From assembly GCA_031260295.1 (NCBI GenBank), contig JAIRKE010000001.1, positions 1 through 64,000 of the forward strand: a stretch of DNA of 64,000 bases, written 5' to 3'. The notes beneath the pieces are model-generated. The model worked only from the letters and a program-made list of their open reading frames with translations, was not told the DNA's origin and searched no databases. A program made the translations under genes and the position numbers. The DNA is from Azonexus sp. GTDB taxonomy: Bacteria > Pseudomonadota > Gammaproteobacteria > Burkholderiales > Rhodocyclaceae. Shown here piece after piece: positions 37,750 through 46,992 of this stretch. Numbering within the stretch: position 1 is the first letter of the stretch; each line of letters opens with the position of its first letter.

Positions 37750-37791
37750 GAACCCCGCTTGCCGTACATTCGTACTGTCTGCGCGGGGTTC
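37750..37791 (+). repeat. Hairpin in the iscA-hscB gap
   Basis: GAACCCCGC (37750-37758) and GCGGGGTTC (37783-37791) are a perfect 9-bp inverted repeat enclosing 24 bases with an inner GTAC/GTAC pair. There is no T run. It occupies the only sizeable gap inside the isc operon and could stabilise the upstream mRNA or attenuate hscBA; a dispersed repeat is the alternative. Confidence 0.72.
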
Positions 37792-37854
37792 GCCTAGCCT
37801 CGCCTTCGCTTTGAGGTTTTCGCGGTCTGACGCGCCGCCATGCTGAGGTGACTG

Positions 37855-38382
37855 TTGGACCTGACCACCGATTTCTTCTCCCTGTTTGAACTGTCACGGG
37901 CTTTCCGGCTGAATGTGTCGGAACTCGATTCGCGTTTTCGTGACGTGCAGGCCCAGGTGCATCCCGATCGTTTCGCCAATGCTTCGGAAAGCGAGCGGCG
38001 CTTGTCCATGCAGTGGGCGACGCGGGTTAACGAGGCTTACCAGACCTTGAAAAAGCCGCTCGGCCGGGCGCGCTACCTGTTGGAATTGGCGGGCCACGAC
38101 CTGCAGGCCGAGAATAATACGGCGATGCCCGCCGATTTCTTGATCGAACAAATGGAATGGCGCGAGGCGGTGATGGAGGCGCGGAGCGGCGGCGACCACC
38201 ACGAGTTGGAGCGCCTGCACAACCGGCTGCACGGCGACGTGGCTGGCCGTTACGACGAGGTCGGGCATCTGCTCGACGACGAAAAGGATTTCGCGCTGGC
38301 TACCGACCGGGTGCGCCGCTTGATGTTCCTGGAAAAGCTCCTCTCTGAAATCGACGATGCCCTGGCATCGCTGGAAAATTAA
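37855..38382 (+). CDS. hscB: Co-chaperone HscB
   Basis: J-type co-chaperone that brings IscU to HscA. 175 residues; the J domain (about 1-75) has the HPD motif in QVHPDRFANASESERR, then a C-terminal three-helix IscU-binding domain (about 90-172: QMEWREAVMEARSGGDHHEL). The start is TTG 37855, preceded by TGAGGTG; no in-frame ATG precedes the J domain. Three bases separate it from hscA. Confidence 0.95.
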   Translation: MDLTTDFFSLFELSRAFRLNVSELDSRFRDVQAQVHPDRFANASESERRLSMQWATRVNEAYQTLKKPLGRARYLLELAGHDLQAENNTAMPADFLIEQMEWREAVMEARSGGDHHELERLHNRLHGDVAGRYDEVGHLLDDEKDFALATDRVRRLMFLEKLLSEIDDALASLEN

Positions 38383-38385
38383 ACA

Positions 38386-40263
38386 ATGGCTCTGTTTCAA
38401 ATCGCCGAACCCGGCGCATCTGCGGCTCCACACGAGCACAAGTTGGCGATTGGCATCGATCTCGGCACTACCAATTCACTGGTCGCTACCGTGCGCAGCG
38501 GCTTGGCTGTCTGCCTCAACGACGAGCGCGGGCGGCCGTTGCTGCCCTCGGTTGTTCGCTACCATGCCGACGGCTCGGCTGAAGTTGGCTACGAGGCGCA
38601 GAGGAACCAGGCGATCGACCCGCGCCATACCATCGTCTCGGTCAAGCGCTTCATGGGCCGCGGACTCCAGGACATCGCACACATCGAAGCCATGCCCTAC
38701 GATTTCGTCGAGGTACCGGGCATGGTCAAGCTGCGTACCCATGCCGGCATCAAGAGTCCGGTCGAGGTCTCGGCGGAAATCCTCAGGAGCCTGAAGGCCC
38801 GCGCCGAGGCGGCGCTGGGTGGCGATTTGGTCGGTGCGGTGATTACCGTCCCGGCCTATTTCGACGATGCTCAGCGCCAAGCCACCAAGGACGCTGCCCG
38901 CCTGGCCGGGCTGAATGTGCTGCGTCTGTTGAACGAGCCGACTGCTGCCGCCATCGCCTACGGCCTCGACAACGCGGCCGAGGGCGTCTATGCGGTGTAC
39001 GACCTCGGCGGTGGCACCTTCGACATCTCCATTCTCAGGCTGACCAAGGGCGTCTTCGAAGTCCTGGCTACCGGCGGCGATTCGGCGCTCGGCGGCGACG
39101 ATTTCGATCACCGCATCTATTGCTGGGTGGTCGAGCAGGCCAAGTTGCAGCCGCTGACGCCGGAGGATGCCCGGCTGCTGATGATGCGTTGTCGCGAAGC
39201 CAAGGAATTCCTGACCCTGAACCCGGAAGCGCCGATCACCGCTCGCTTGTCGACCGACGAGATGGTCGACCTGAAACTCGATGTTCCTACCTTCGCCGCT
39301 ATTACCCAGACGCTGGTATCGAAGACGCTGCAGCCGGTCAAGAAGGCGTTGCGTGACGCTGGGCTGCATTCCGATCAGGTCAAGGGTGTCGTTATGGTCG
39401 GTGGCGCTACGCGCATGCCGCAGATTCAGAGGGCGGTCGGCGATTTCTTCCGTCAGGAACCGCTGACCAATCTCGACCCGGACAAGGTCGTCGCCCTTGG
39501 CGCCGCGACCCAGGCTAACCTGCTAGCCGGCAACAAGACCGGCAAGGACGATTGGCTGTTGCTCGACGTCATCCCGCTGTCGCTCGGTCTGGAAACCATG
39601 GGCGGCCTGACCGAGAAGGTGATTCCGCGCAATGCCACGATCCCGACCGCGCGCGCCCAGGAATTCACTACCTTCAAGGACGGTCAGACAGCGATGGCCA
39701 TCCACGTTGTCCAAGGCGAGCGCGAGATGGTCGCCGATTGCCGCTCGCTGGCCCGCTTCGAACTGCGCGGCATTCCGCCGATGGTGGCCGGCGCGGCGCG
39801 CATCCGCGTGACTTTCCAGGTTGATGCTGACGGCCTGTTGTCGGTCGCGGCCCGCGAGCAGACCACCGGCGTCGAGGCTAGCGTCACGGTGAAGCCGTCT
39901 TACGGCCTGTCTGACGAGGAGATCGCCGGCATGCTCCAGGATTCGCTGGCCCATGCTCGCGACGACGCCATGACCCGTGCCCTGCGCGAAGCCCAAGTCG
40001 AGGCTGAGCGCATGATCGAGGCGACCGAGGCGGCACTGGCCGAGGATGCCCACCTGCTGAACGCTGCCGAGCAGGAGAAAATCCGCGCCAGTATCGCCAG
40101 CCTGCGTGCGGCGGCGGCCGGCGATAACCGCCGCACGATCAACATCGCCATGGACGACCTCGGCTTCGAAACCCAGGAATTCGCCCACCGCCGCATGGAT
40201 CAAAGCATCAAGAAAGTGCTCGCGGGCCGCAAGGTCGATGAAATCAAGATGGGAGAAGCTTGA
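38386..40263 (+). CDS. hscA: Fe-S chaperone HscA
   Basis: Hsp70-class ATPase that releases the cluster from IscU. 625 residues. Nucleotide-binding domain with [35 protein letters not shown] and [19 protein letters not shown]; linker and substrate domain with [18 protein letters not shown], then the helical lid. The interdomain linker and Hsp70 signatures are intact; no DnaK-type C-terminal acidic tail. The last base of its stop is the first base of the fdx start. Confidence 0.97.
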   Translation: MALFQIAEPGASAAPHEHKLAIGIDLGTTNSLVATVRSGLAVCLNDERGRPLLPSVVRYHADGSAEVGYEAQRNQAIDPRHTIVSVKRFMGRGLQDIAHIEAMPYDFVEVPGMVKLRTHAGIKSPVEVSAEILRSLKARAEAALGGDLVGAVITVPAYFDDAQRQATKDAARLAGLNVLRLLNEPTAAAIAYGLDNAAEGVYAVYDLGGGTFDISILRLTKGVFEVLATGGDSALGGDDFDHRIYCWVVEQAKLQPLTPEDARLLMMRCREAKEFLTLNPEAPITARLSTDEMVDLKLDVPTFAAITQTLVSKTLQPVKKALRDAGLHSDQVKGVVMVGGATRMPQIQRAVGDFFRQEPLTNLDPDKVVALGAATQANLLAGNKTGKDDWLLLDVIPLSLGLETMGGLTEKVIPRNATIPTARAQEFTTFKDGQTAMAIHVVQGEREMVADCRSLARFELRGIPPMVAGAARIRVTFQVDADGLLSVAAREQTTGVEASVTVKPSYGLSDEEIAGMLQDSLAHARDDAMTRALREAQVEAERMIEATEAALAEDAHLLNAAEQEKIRASIASLRAAAAGDNRRTINIAMDDLGFETQEFAHRRMDQSIKKVLAGRKVDEIKMGEA

Positions 40264-40607
40264 TGACGCAGCTCATCGTGTTGCCGCATGTCGAGAGTTG
40301 CCCGGACGGCGCCCTCATCGAGGCCGAGGAGGGCAAGTCGATCTGCCTGAACCTGCTCAAGAACGGCATCGAGCTCGATCACGCTTGCGAGATGTCCTGC
40401 GCCTGCACCACCTGCCATGTGATTGTCCGCGAGGGCTTCGCCTCGCTGAATCCGGCCGAGGAGAACGAGGAAGACCTGCTGGACAAGGCCTGGGGCTTGG
40501 AACCGAATTCCCGCCTGGGGTGCCAGGCCATCGTCGGCAAGACGTCGCTGGTGGTCGAGATTCCCAAGTACAGCATCAATATGGCGAAGGAGGGACACAA
40601 AAAATGA
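40263..40607 (+). CDS. fdx: Isc-type 2Fe-2S ferredoxin
   Basis: Adrenodoxin-like ferredoxin supplying electrons to cluster assembly. 114 residues from ATG 40263; cluster ligands Cys42, Cys48, Cys51 and Cys87 (HACEMSCACTTCHVIV and SRLGCQAIVG). An extra Cys46 inside the loop is common in Isc ferredoxins. Ends in a short basic tail; the stop overlaps the iscX start (ATGA). Confidence 0.97.
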   Translation: MTQLIVLPHVESCPDGALIEAEEGKSICLNLLKNGIELDHACEMSCACTTCHVIVREGFASLNPAEENEEDLLDKAWGLEPNSRLGCQAIVGKTSLVVEIPKYSINMAKEGHKK

Positions 40608-40798
40608 AATGGACCGACATCAACGACATCGCCATCGAACTGGCCGACGCCCATCCGGACAAGGATCCGTTGCAGATCAATTTCGTCGACCTGCGTGACT
40701 GGGTGCTGGGCTTGCCCGGCTTCGACGACGACCCCAAGCACTGCGGCGAAAAGATTCTGGAAGCCATCCAGCAGGCGTGGATTGACGAAGTGGCGTGA
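40604..40798 (+). CDS. iscX: IscX, Fe-S assembly modulator
   Basis: Small acidic protein (64 residues) that binds IscS and iron and tunes cluster formation. ATG 40604 overlaps the fdx stop; sequence KWTDINDIAIELADAHPDKD, DPLQINFVDLRDWVLGL and FDDDPKHCGEKILEAIQQAW covers the full family. Last gene of the isc operon. Confidence 0.96.
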   Translation: MKWTDINDIAIELADAHPDKDPLQINFVDLRDWVLGLPGFDDDPKHCGEKILEAIQQAWIDEVA

Positions 40799-40847
40799 TC
40801 TCCGAGAATTCCGGTGCGAATCTCCCCGGCCGGCTCCGGGCGCGGCC

Positions 40848-40876
40848 ATGACAATGGCAGCCCGGTTGGCTAGAAT
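40848..40876 (+). promoter_or_regulatory. Probable promoter of the J-domain/DUF898 gene
   Basis: ATGACA (40848-40853) and TAGAAT (40871-40876) are 17 bases apart in the 120-base gap after iscX, so the following genes probably have their own transcription start. Confidence 0.6.
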
Positions 40877-40918
40877 GCCTCGCCATCAGAAGCGTCAACA
40901 GCGACAAATGGGGGGAAC

Positions 40919-42211
40919 ATGATCAACGGGCAGGCTGCGACACATTACGACATTCTCGGAGTCACCCCGGAAGCCACACTGGACGAAATCAAGGCGGCTT
41001 ATCGGGAGCGGATCGAGACTTTCCGCCAACGCCTGCATACGCCGGAGCAGCCGGACCCGGCGGAACTCGACGCGCTGCGCCAGGCCATTGCCACGCTCGG
41101 CGATCCGCAGGCCCGCGCCGCTTACGACGCGCAGTTGAAATCGCCGGCGACCGTGGCGCAGGCTGCCGGCAATGCCCCACCGGCGCCGCCGGCCGTGCCG
41201 CGGGCGCCCGCTGTGGCAGCGGCCGACGCCGAGCAGGGAGGCGAGGAGAATTTCAGCTTCTCTGGCGATGGCGGCGAATATTTCCGCATCTGGATCGTCA
41301 ACCTGCTGTTGAGCATCGTCACCCTCGGCATTTATTCGGCCTGGGCCAAGGTACGGCGCGAGCAGTACTTTCACCGCAACCTGCTGCTCGACGGTTCGGG
41401 GTTCGACTACCACGGCCAACCAATTCGCATCCTCAAGGGGCGGATCATCGCCCTCTTGCTGCTGATCGGGCTGTCGCTGGCGAAGAATGCCGGTCCAGCG
41501 GCTTACGGCCTGGCCCTGCTGCTCCTGGTGCCGGTCGTACCCTGGCTGGCGGTCAAGGCCTTCCGCTTTCGCGCCCACAACACCAGCTACCGTGGCCTGC
41601 GCTTTTCCTTCCACGGCACCTATGGCCAGGCGGCCAAGGTTTTCATCGGCTACGGCCTGCTGACCCTGTTCACGCTATTCCTGGCTTTTCCGTTGTTCTA
41701 TCGGCAATTACGCAAATTCGTGCTCGACAACACTCACTTTGGTGCTACGCCACTCGCATGCGCGGTCGGTATCGGCGAGATCTACGGCATTTTCCTGCTG
41801 CCGGTGCTGGCGGTGGTGTTGCTGGCGGCGTCGCCACCTTTTTTGGTCATTTTTTCCTTCATGTTTATTCCCGCCCTGTACCTGCTGATCCTGACCGTGG
41901 TCGTACCCTATATCCAGTGCCGCACGGCCAATGCCGTGTGGAGCAGCACCCGCCTGGGACCGCACGCCTTCGTCAGCCGCTTGCCGATCGGCGGCTATAT
42001 CGGGCTGACCTTGGTGAACTGGTTGGGCATTCTCGTCACGCTCGGCCTGTTCATTCCCTGGGCCCGCGTGCGCGTCGCCCGCTTCCGCGCCAAGTACCTG
42101 GCGCTGGCCGTCGCCGGCAGCCTCGACGACTTCGTGGCTGCCGAGGCGACCGCTGCCCCGGCGGTCGGTGATCAAGCGGCGGAAATGTTCGATCTGGACA
42201 TCGGCCTGTGA
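40919..42211 (+). CDS. Degenerate J-domain fused to a DUF898 (YjgN-like) membrane protein
   Basis: 430 residues. The N-terminus (about 8-72) reads as a J domain (THYDILGVTPEATLDEIKAA, then LGDPQARAAYDAQL), but the HPD motif needed for Hsp70 activation is missing (RQRLHTPEQPDPAE). After a Pro/Ala-rich linker comes a DUF898 membrane domain of several helices with FSFSGDGGEYFRIWIVNLLL, TLGIYSAWAKVRREQYFHRN and the repeated WARVRVARFRAKYLA. Function unknown. It overlaps the M48 protease gene (GTGA), and the pair looks like a membrane quality-control or envelope unit. Confidence 0.88.
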   Translation: MINGQAATHYDILGVTPEATLDEIKAAYRERIETFRQRLHTPEQPDPAELDALRQAIATLGDPQARAAYDAQLKSPATVAQAAGNAPPAPPAVPRAPAVAAADAEQGGEENFSFSGDGGEYFRIWIVNLLLSIVTLGIYSAWAKVRREQYFHRNLLLDGSGFDYHGQPIRILKGRIIALLLLIGLSLAKNAGPAAYGLALLLLVPVVPWLAVKAFRFRAHNTSYRGLRFSFHGTYGQAAKVFIGYGLLTLFTLFLAFPLFYRQLRKFVLDNTHFGATPLACAVGIGEIYGIFLLPVLAVVLLAASPPFLVIFSFMFIPALYLLILTVVVPYIQCRTANAVWSSTRLGPHAFVSRLPIGGYIGLTLVNWLGILVTLGLFIPWARVRVARFRAKYLALAVAGSLDDFVAAEATAAPAVGDQAAEMFDLDIGL

Positions 42212-43227
42212 GTGGCCTTCCGGCCAGTTTTTTCGACGGACGCACGCCGCGACGGCAAGCGGTCGAACTGCTGGCCGAGGGTGGGGAGATCGTTGTCCGC
42301 GGTGCTTTCGGTGAGCGACGGATACAGCGCACACAAGTGGAAATTTCCGAACCGCTGGGCCGAGCCCCGCGCCTGCTGCGCCTGCCTGACGGGGCGGTGT
42401 GCGAAATCACCGACCACCGGGCCTTCGCCGACTGGCTGACAGCGGCCGGTTTCGCCGATTCGCCGGTAGTGCGGCTGCAGGCGCGCTGGTCATGGGCGGT
42501 GGCGGCCCTGGCGGCCGCCGTGCTGATATTGCTGGCTGCCTATTTCTGGGGGTTGCCGGCTGCCAGTAAAGTGCTGGCCCCGCGCGTTCCCGAGCCCGTG
42601 GTCCAGTCCCTGTCGAAATACACCTTGAATTTCCTCGACCAGCGTTTGCTGCGGCCGTCGCGCCTGCCGCAGGCACGCCAGGACGAGTTGCGGGCGCATG
42701 TTGCCGCCGTGATGCAGGCCCGGCCGGGGCTGCCGACTTATCGTCTGCTTTTTCGCTCTTCGTCGATCGGGCCGAATGCTTTCGCGCTGCCCAATGGCGA
42801 TCTGGTGATGTTCGACGAACTGGTCGCGCTGGCTAAGAGCGACGATGAGGTGGCCGGCGTGGTCGCTCACGAACTCGGACATGTCGCCTATCGCCACGGA
42901 TTGCGCCAGTTGATCCAGTCCTCGGTCGTCGGCTTCGCCGTCGGCCTGTATCTCGGCGATCTGTCCTCGCTCGCCAGCGGCTTGGCCGCACTGGCGCTGG
43001 AATCGCGCTATTCGCGCGACTTCGAGTTGGAGGCCGATGCCTATGCGGCGGCAGCGATGCGGGCGGCAGGGCGGGGCACCGAGCCGCTGGCGGCGATGCT
43101 CGAACGCATGGAGGCCGGCGCCGGACGCCAGGAGAGGGGGGGCTGGGACGGACTATCGAGCCATCCCGACACGGCCGAACGCATCCGCCGCTTGCGCGCC
43201 AGCAACGGCTTGCCGGCCGGCGATTGA
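42208..43227 (+). CDS. M48 family membrane metalloprotease
   Basis: 339 residues. The GTG start at 42208 overlaps the DUF898 stop. One transmembrane helix (AVAALAAAVLILLAAYFWGL, about 94-113) precedes the zinc protease domain: PNAFALPNGDLVMFDELVAL, the HExxH site VVAHELGHVAYRHG, and third ligand in SRDFELEADAYAAAAM. A C-terminal SSHPDTAERIRRLR is typical of M48 (HtpX/BepA/LoiP-like) proteins. The N-terminal 90 residues resemble a small beta-rich domain. Likely degrades envelope proteins; partner DUF898 protein suggests a membrane-linked task. Confidence 0.92.
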   Translation: MSGLPASFFDGRTPRRQAVELLAEGGEIVVRGAFGERRIQRTQVEISEPLGRAPRLLRLPDGAVCEITDHRAFADWLTAAGFADSPVVRLQARWSWAVAALAAAVLILLAAYFWGLPAASKVLAPRVPEPVVQSLSKYTLNFLDQRLLRPSRLPQARQDELRAHVAAVMQARPGLPTYRLLFRSSSIGPNAFALPNGDLVMFDELVALAKSDDEVAGVVAHELGHVAYRHGLRQLIQSSVVGFAVGLYLGDLSSLASGLAALALESRYSRDFELEADAYAAAAMRAAGRGTEPLAAMLERMEAGAGRQERGGWDGLSSHPDTAERIRRLRASNGLPAGD

Positions 43228-43245
43228 CGGGGTTTCACCGCCGCC

Positions 43246-44842
43246 ATGCCTATCCTTTCCCGGCTCGTTCCGCACTGGCTCAAACCCTATCCGCGCGCCG
43301 ACCTCGGCGCTGATCTGGCGGCCGGTCTGATCGTCGCCATCCTGGTCATTCCGCAGAGCATGGCCTACGCGCTGCTGGCCGGCCTGCCGCCGCAGTTCGG
43401 GCTGTACGCCAGCATCCTGCCGGCGATCGCCTATGCGCTGCTGGGCAGCAGCATGGTGCAAGTCGTCGGGCCGGTGGCCGTCACCGCGATCATGACCTAT
43501 GCCGTGCTCAGTCCGCTGGCGGCTCCCCACTCACCCCAGTACATCGTGCTGGCGGCGGCGCTGGCGTTGCTGTCCGGTTTGATGTTGCTGGCCGGTGGCT
43601 TGCTGCGCCTGGGTTTCCTGTCGCAATTACTGAGCCGGCCGGTGGTCAGCGGCTTCATCTCCGGCTCGGCCGTGCTGATCGTCGTGAGCCAGTTGAAATA
43701 CCTATTTGGACTCTCGCTGGCCGGCGACCATAGCAGCGCCATCGTCGTCGACCTGCTGTCTCATCTCGACCGGGCGCCTGATGCCGCTGCTGATCGTGCT
43801 GCTGGCCACGCTGCTGACGGTCGAGTTCGACCTCGATGTCAGGCATGGGGTGGCCGTGGTCGGTACGGTGGTCACCGGCCTGCCGCCGCCGAATTTCTTT
43901 CTGCCTGGGTTCGACACGGTACGTAGCCTGATCGTGCCGGCCTTCCTGATGGCGCTGATCGGCATGGTGCAGAACATCACCATGGCCCAGGCATTGGCCA
44001 TCCGCCGACGCGAGCGCATCGATCCCAATGCCGAGCTGACTGGCCTCGGCGCTGCTAATATTGTCGCCGCCTTTTCCGGTGGCATGCCGGTCGGCGGTGG
44101 CCTGTCTCGCTCGGCCATCAATGTCGCGGCCGGGGCGCGCACGCCGCTGGCGACCATTGTCTCGGCACTGGTCATGATCGGCGTGGTAGCCGGCGCCGCC
44201 GGCTGGTTCGCCCGTCTGCCGTTGGCGGTGCTGGCGGCGACCATCATCATGGCGGCGATGCCGATGATCGATCTGCGCGCTTTGCGCCAGGCCTGGGCCT
44301 ACGACCGTGCCGACGCCCTGGCATTGCTCGGCACGGCCGGCGGGGTGCTGGTGTTCGGGCTGGAAACCGGCATCGGGCTCGGTGTCATGCTGTCGCTGGC
44401 GGCCTTGCTGTATCGCTTTAGCCTGCCGCACATGGCGGTGCTCGGACGCATTCCCGGCAGCGAGCATTTTCGCAATGTCGAGCGCCATGCCGTCGAGACC
44501 CTGCCCGGCGTGCTCTTCCTGCGCATCGACGAAAGTTTGTTTTTCGGCAATCTCGGCGCTGTCGAGCAACGCCTGAAGCAGGAGTTGGAGCGGACACCCG
44601 GCGTGCGCGATCTGGTGCTGGTGATGAGTGCGGTCAACCTGATGGACGCCACTGCCGTCGAGGTGTTCGGCGAACTGAACCGGGAGTTGGCTGAGCGCGG
44701 CATCCGCCTGCATCTGGCGGAAGTGAAAGGGCCGGTGCAGGATCGGCTACAGCACTCGCCGCTCTGGCCGGTACTGAGCGGCGAGGTGTTCCTGTCGGCC
44801 AACGCTGCCTTCGAGGCGCTGGGTGGAGCTGCCCGCCGCTGA
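43246..44842 (+). pseudogene. SulP-family anion transporter, disrupted by internal deletion/frameshift
   Basis: SLC26/SulP sulfate or bicarbonate transporter. The first part (43246 to about 43770) reads in one frame: YPRADLGADLAAGLIVAILV, AILVIPQSMAYALLAGLPPQ, VVGPVAVTAIMTYAVL, then leaves it at HLDRAPDAA. The rest (from about 43775) is in the next frame: RLMPLLIVLLATLLTVEF, PVGGGLSRSAINVAAG and a C-terminal STAS domain (ESLFFGNLGAVEQRLKQELE). Where the frames meet, one or two helices expected between them are missing, so this is a deletion of roughly 60-100 bases rather than a single-base slip. Pseudogene or assembly error. Confidence 0.85.
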
Positions 44843-44970
44843 GTTTGTGATCAAGAACACGCCAAACACATTGCGCAGTGGCGATTGACATTTGTAACCT
44901 ACACCTCGCTGCTAGCTGGATTTAAAATGACGCTGTTTTGTTATCACTTAATTTTCATGTAGGAGTAACT

Positions 44971-45660
44971 ATGTCCAAGAAACTTGGCGCGGAATTTTTC
45001 GGCACTTTCTGGCTTGTTTTCGGTGGCTGCGGCAGCGCGGTGTTGGCGGCAGGGTTCCCTCACTTGGGCATCGGCTTTGTGGGCGTTGCGCTGGCTTTTG
45101 GTTTGACTGTCCTGACCATGGCCTATGCGGTCGGCGGTATCTCCGGTGGCCACTTCAATCCGGCTGTCTCGCTCGGTCTCGCCGTCGCCGGACGTTTCAG
45201 CTGGGCCGAACTCATCCCCTACTGGATTGCACAAGTGCTCGGCGGCATCATTGCGGCGGCTGTCTTGTACATCATTGCCACGGGCCAGCCCGGTTTCGAG
45301 GTCGGGAGCTTTGCCGCCAACGGTTATGGCGACCTTTCGCCCGGCCACTACAGCCTGCTTTCCGCGGCTGTGATCGAGATCGTGCTGACGGCCGGTTTCC
45401 TGATCGTCATCATCGGTGCCACGTCGAAGACTGCACCCGCTGGATTCGGCCCGCTGGCGATCGGTCTTGCGCTGACACTGATCCATCTCGTCGCAATTCC
45501 GGTCACCAACACCTCGGTCAATCCGGCTCGCTCCACGGCTGTCGCTCTGTTCGCGCAGACTGATGCGCTCGGCCAATTGTGGCTTTTCTGGGTTGCTCCG
45601 CTGGTCGGCGGCGCACTGGGTGCGTTGATCTGGAAGGCGTTGATCGAGCCGCGGGAATAA
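44971..45660 (+). CDS. aqpZ: Aquaporin Z
   Basis: Water channel of the inner membrane, 229 residues, six helices. ATG 44971 follows AGGAG. The two NPA boxes are in [20 protein letters not shown] and [16 protein letters not shown]; the selectivity-filter Arg follows the second NPA, and [20 protein letters not shown] is the AqpZ N-terminus. Monocistronic; a large GNRA-loop hairpin lies in the short gap before the facing serB. Close to the water-specific AqpZ group, not GlpF. Confidence 0.96.
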   Translation: MSKKLGAEFFGTFWLVFGGCGSAVLAAGFPHLGIGFVGVALAFGLTVLTMAYAVGGISGGHFNPAVSLGLAVAGRFSWAELIPYWIAQVLGGIIAAAVLYIIATGQPGFEVGSFAANGYGDLSPGHYSLLSAAVIEIVLTAGFLIVIIGATSKTAPAGFGPLAIGLALTLIHLVAIPVTNTSVNPARSTAVALFAQTDALGQLWLFWVAPLVGGALGALIWKALIEPRE

Positions 45661-45665
45661 CCCAG

Positions 45666-45699
45666 CAACGCAGGGTGGGGGTGACCCCGCCCTACGTTG
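45666..45699. repeat. Long hairpin with GNRA-type loop between aqpZ and serB
   Basis: CAACGCAGGGTGGGG (45666-45680) faces CCCCGCCCTACGTTG (45685-45699) around GTGA; 13 of 15 positions pair canonically and the other two are a G-T and a C-A. No T run follows. It may act as a shared terminator for convergent genes or be a dispersed repeat. Confidence 0.72.
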
Positions 45700-45720
45700 G
45701 TTTGATCTGCAGCGGCAATT

Positions 45721-46560
45721 TCAGGCGAACAGATTGAGCAGGCTGTCGAGACCGCCGAAGTTGATCGCCACGTCGGCCTTGGCGCGCGTCGCCGGTTTGG
45801 CGCAGTAGGCCACGGCGAGGCCGGATTCGGCCAGCATCGGCAGATCGTTGGCGCCGTCGCCGACGGCGATGACCTGCTCCCGGCGCAAACCCAGTTCGTC
45901 GCGCAGGCGGCGCAGGTGGCGGGCCTTGGCGGCAGCATCGACGATGTCGCCGATGACCCGGCCGGTCAGCTTGCCGCCGGCAATTTCCAGTTCGTTCGAG
46001 GTGGCGAAGTCGAAGCCGAGCTCGATGCGCAGGCGCTCGGTGAAGTAGGTGAAGCCGCCGGACAGGATGGCCGTGCGCAAACCGGCGGCCTGGGCCGCGT
46101 CCAGCAATTTCCGGGCGCCTTCGGAGAACAGCAGGCGTTCGCCATATACGCGAGCCAGCACCCGGGCGTCGAGGCCGGCCAGCAGCGCCAGACGGCGGCA
46201 CAGGCTTTCGCGGTAATCGATCTCGCCGCGCATCGCGGCTTCGGTGATGGCCGAAACTTCCGTTTTCTTGCCGGCAAAGTCGGCCAGTTCGTCGATGCAC
46301 TCGATAGTGATCAACGTCGAATCCATATCGAAGCAGATCAGGCCGAAATCGGTCAGTTTCCTGCCGGGTTCGACGAAAGCCCAGTCGAGCTTCTCGGCTT
46401 CGATGAGCGGCGTCAGCGCGACGAATTCCGGGGTGCGGCGGGCATCGCGCAGGCGGACGACCTGCGGCGGACAGGGTTCGACCGCCGTGGCGCCAGTCGC
46501 GGCGACGATGCGTTCGAGCAGGAAGGTAGGCAGGGCGCCGCCCTGGATGACGAGGTTCAT
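45721..46560 (-). CDS. serB: Phosphoserine phosphatase
   Basis: Last enzyme of serine synthesis. 279 residues, HAD fold: nucleophile in LICFDMDSTLITIECIDELA, motif II in TAILSGGFTYFTERLRIEL, motif III region AKARHLRRLRDELGLRREQV and motif IV in VIAVGDGANDLPMLAESGL. The N-terminal 75 residues are a reduced regulatory part. ATG 46560 overlaps the stop of the GFA gene. In many betaproteobacteria serB neighbours mfd, consistent with the local order here. Confidence 0.97.
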   Translation of the reverse strand: MNLVIQGGALPTFLLERIVAATGATAVEPCPPQVVRLRDARRTPEFVALTPLIEAEKLDWAFVEPGRKLTDFGLICFDMDSTLITIECIDELADFAGKKTEVSAITEAAMRGEIDYRESLCRRLALLAGLDARVLARVYGERLLFSEGARKLLDAAQAAGLRTAILSGGFTYFTERLRIELGFDFATSNELEIAGGKLTGRVIGDIVDAAAKARHLRRLRDELGLRREQVIAVGDGANDLPMLAESGLAVAYCAKPATRAKADVAINFGGLDSLLNLFA

Positions 46561-46988
46561 GGTTTCAGATCATTGATGAGAGCAATGAACTCCGAGAGAT
46601 TTGGCAATTCGTCATAGCACGCACCTTGAAGGGGAATGGAGTCCCAGGATGCTTTGGATGCCGTGCATAAATGGGCAACGATTTCCAACTCTCCTCCTTG
46701 CTCAAAAAGCCCGGCGGGAACCCAGAAGTAGGGCATATTCCTGAGCGGATTTGGCACGGGAGACCCGCAGATGGAGCAGAAATCAGAGCGAAAGCCCCTG
46801 TCGTGTTTCCATGACGAAATAAATTCTTCGCCACCAAGCCAGCGAAAGTTGCTATCAGGGACGATGGTTGCGGTATTGGATAGTGAACCGCCTTGTCTTC
46901 TGCAAAGAGAGCAATGGCACTGGTAAAGTTTGAAGCGATCCCCGTCAATTTCAAATTTGACTGTTCCGCAGAGACAATGGCCGCGCAC
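46557..46988 (-). CDS. GFA/CENP-V family zinc-binding protein
   Basis: 143 residues; zinc-binding protein of the glutathione-dependent formaldehyde-activating (Gfa) fold. Cys ligands are in GHCLCGTVKFEI, LYQCHCSLCRRQGGS and FCSICGSPVPNP. Most members have no proven activity; the name does not imply formaldehyde metabolism. The gene is visibly more A/T-rich and uses different codons than aroG and serB on either side, suggesting later acquisition, although its stop overlaps the serB start (ATGA) in operon fashion. Confidence 0.88.
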   Translation of the reverse strand: MRGHCLCGTVKFEIDGDRFKLYQCHCSLCRRQGGSLSNTATIVPDSNFRWLGGEEFISSWKHDRGFRSDFCSICGSPVPNPLRNMPYFWVPAGLFEQGGELEIVAHLCTASKASWDSIPLQGACYDELPNLSEFIALINDLKP

Positions 46989-46992
46989 AGGC

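Noticed and set aside
44885-44928. TTGACA (44885) and TAAAAT (44923) as an aqpZ promoter
   Set aside because: Spacing of 32 bases is far outside the 15-19 base range; no better -10 box was found.
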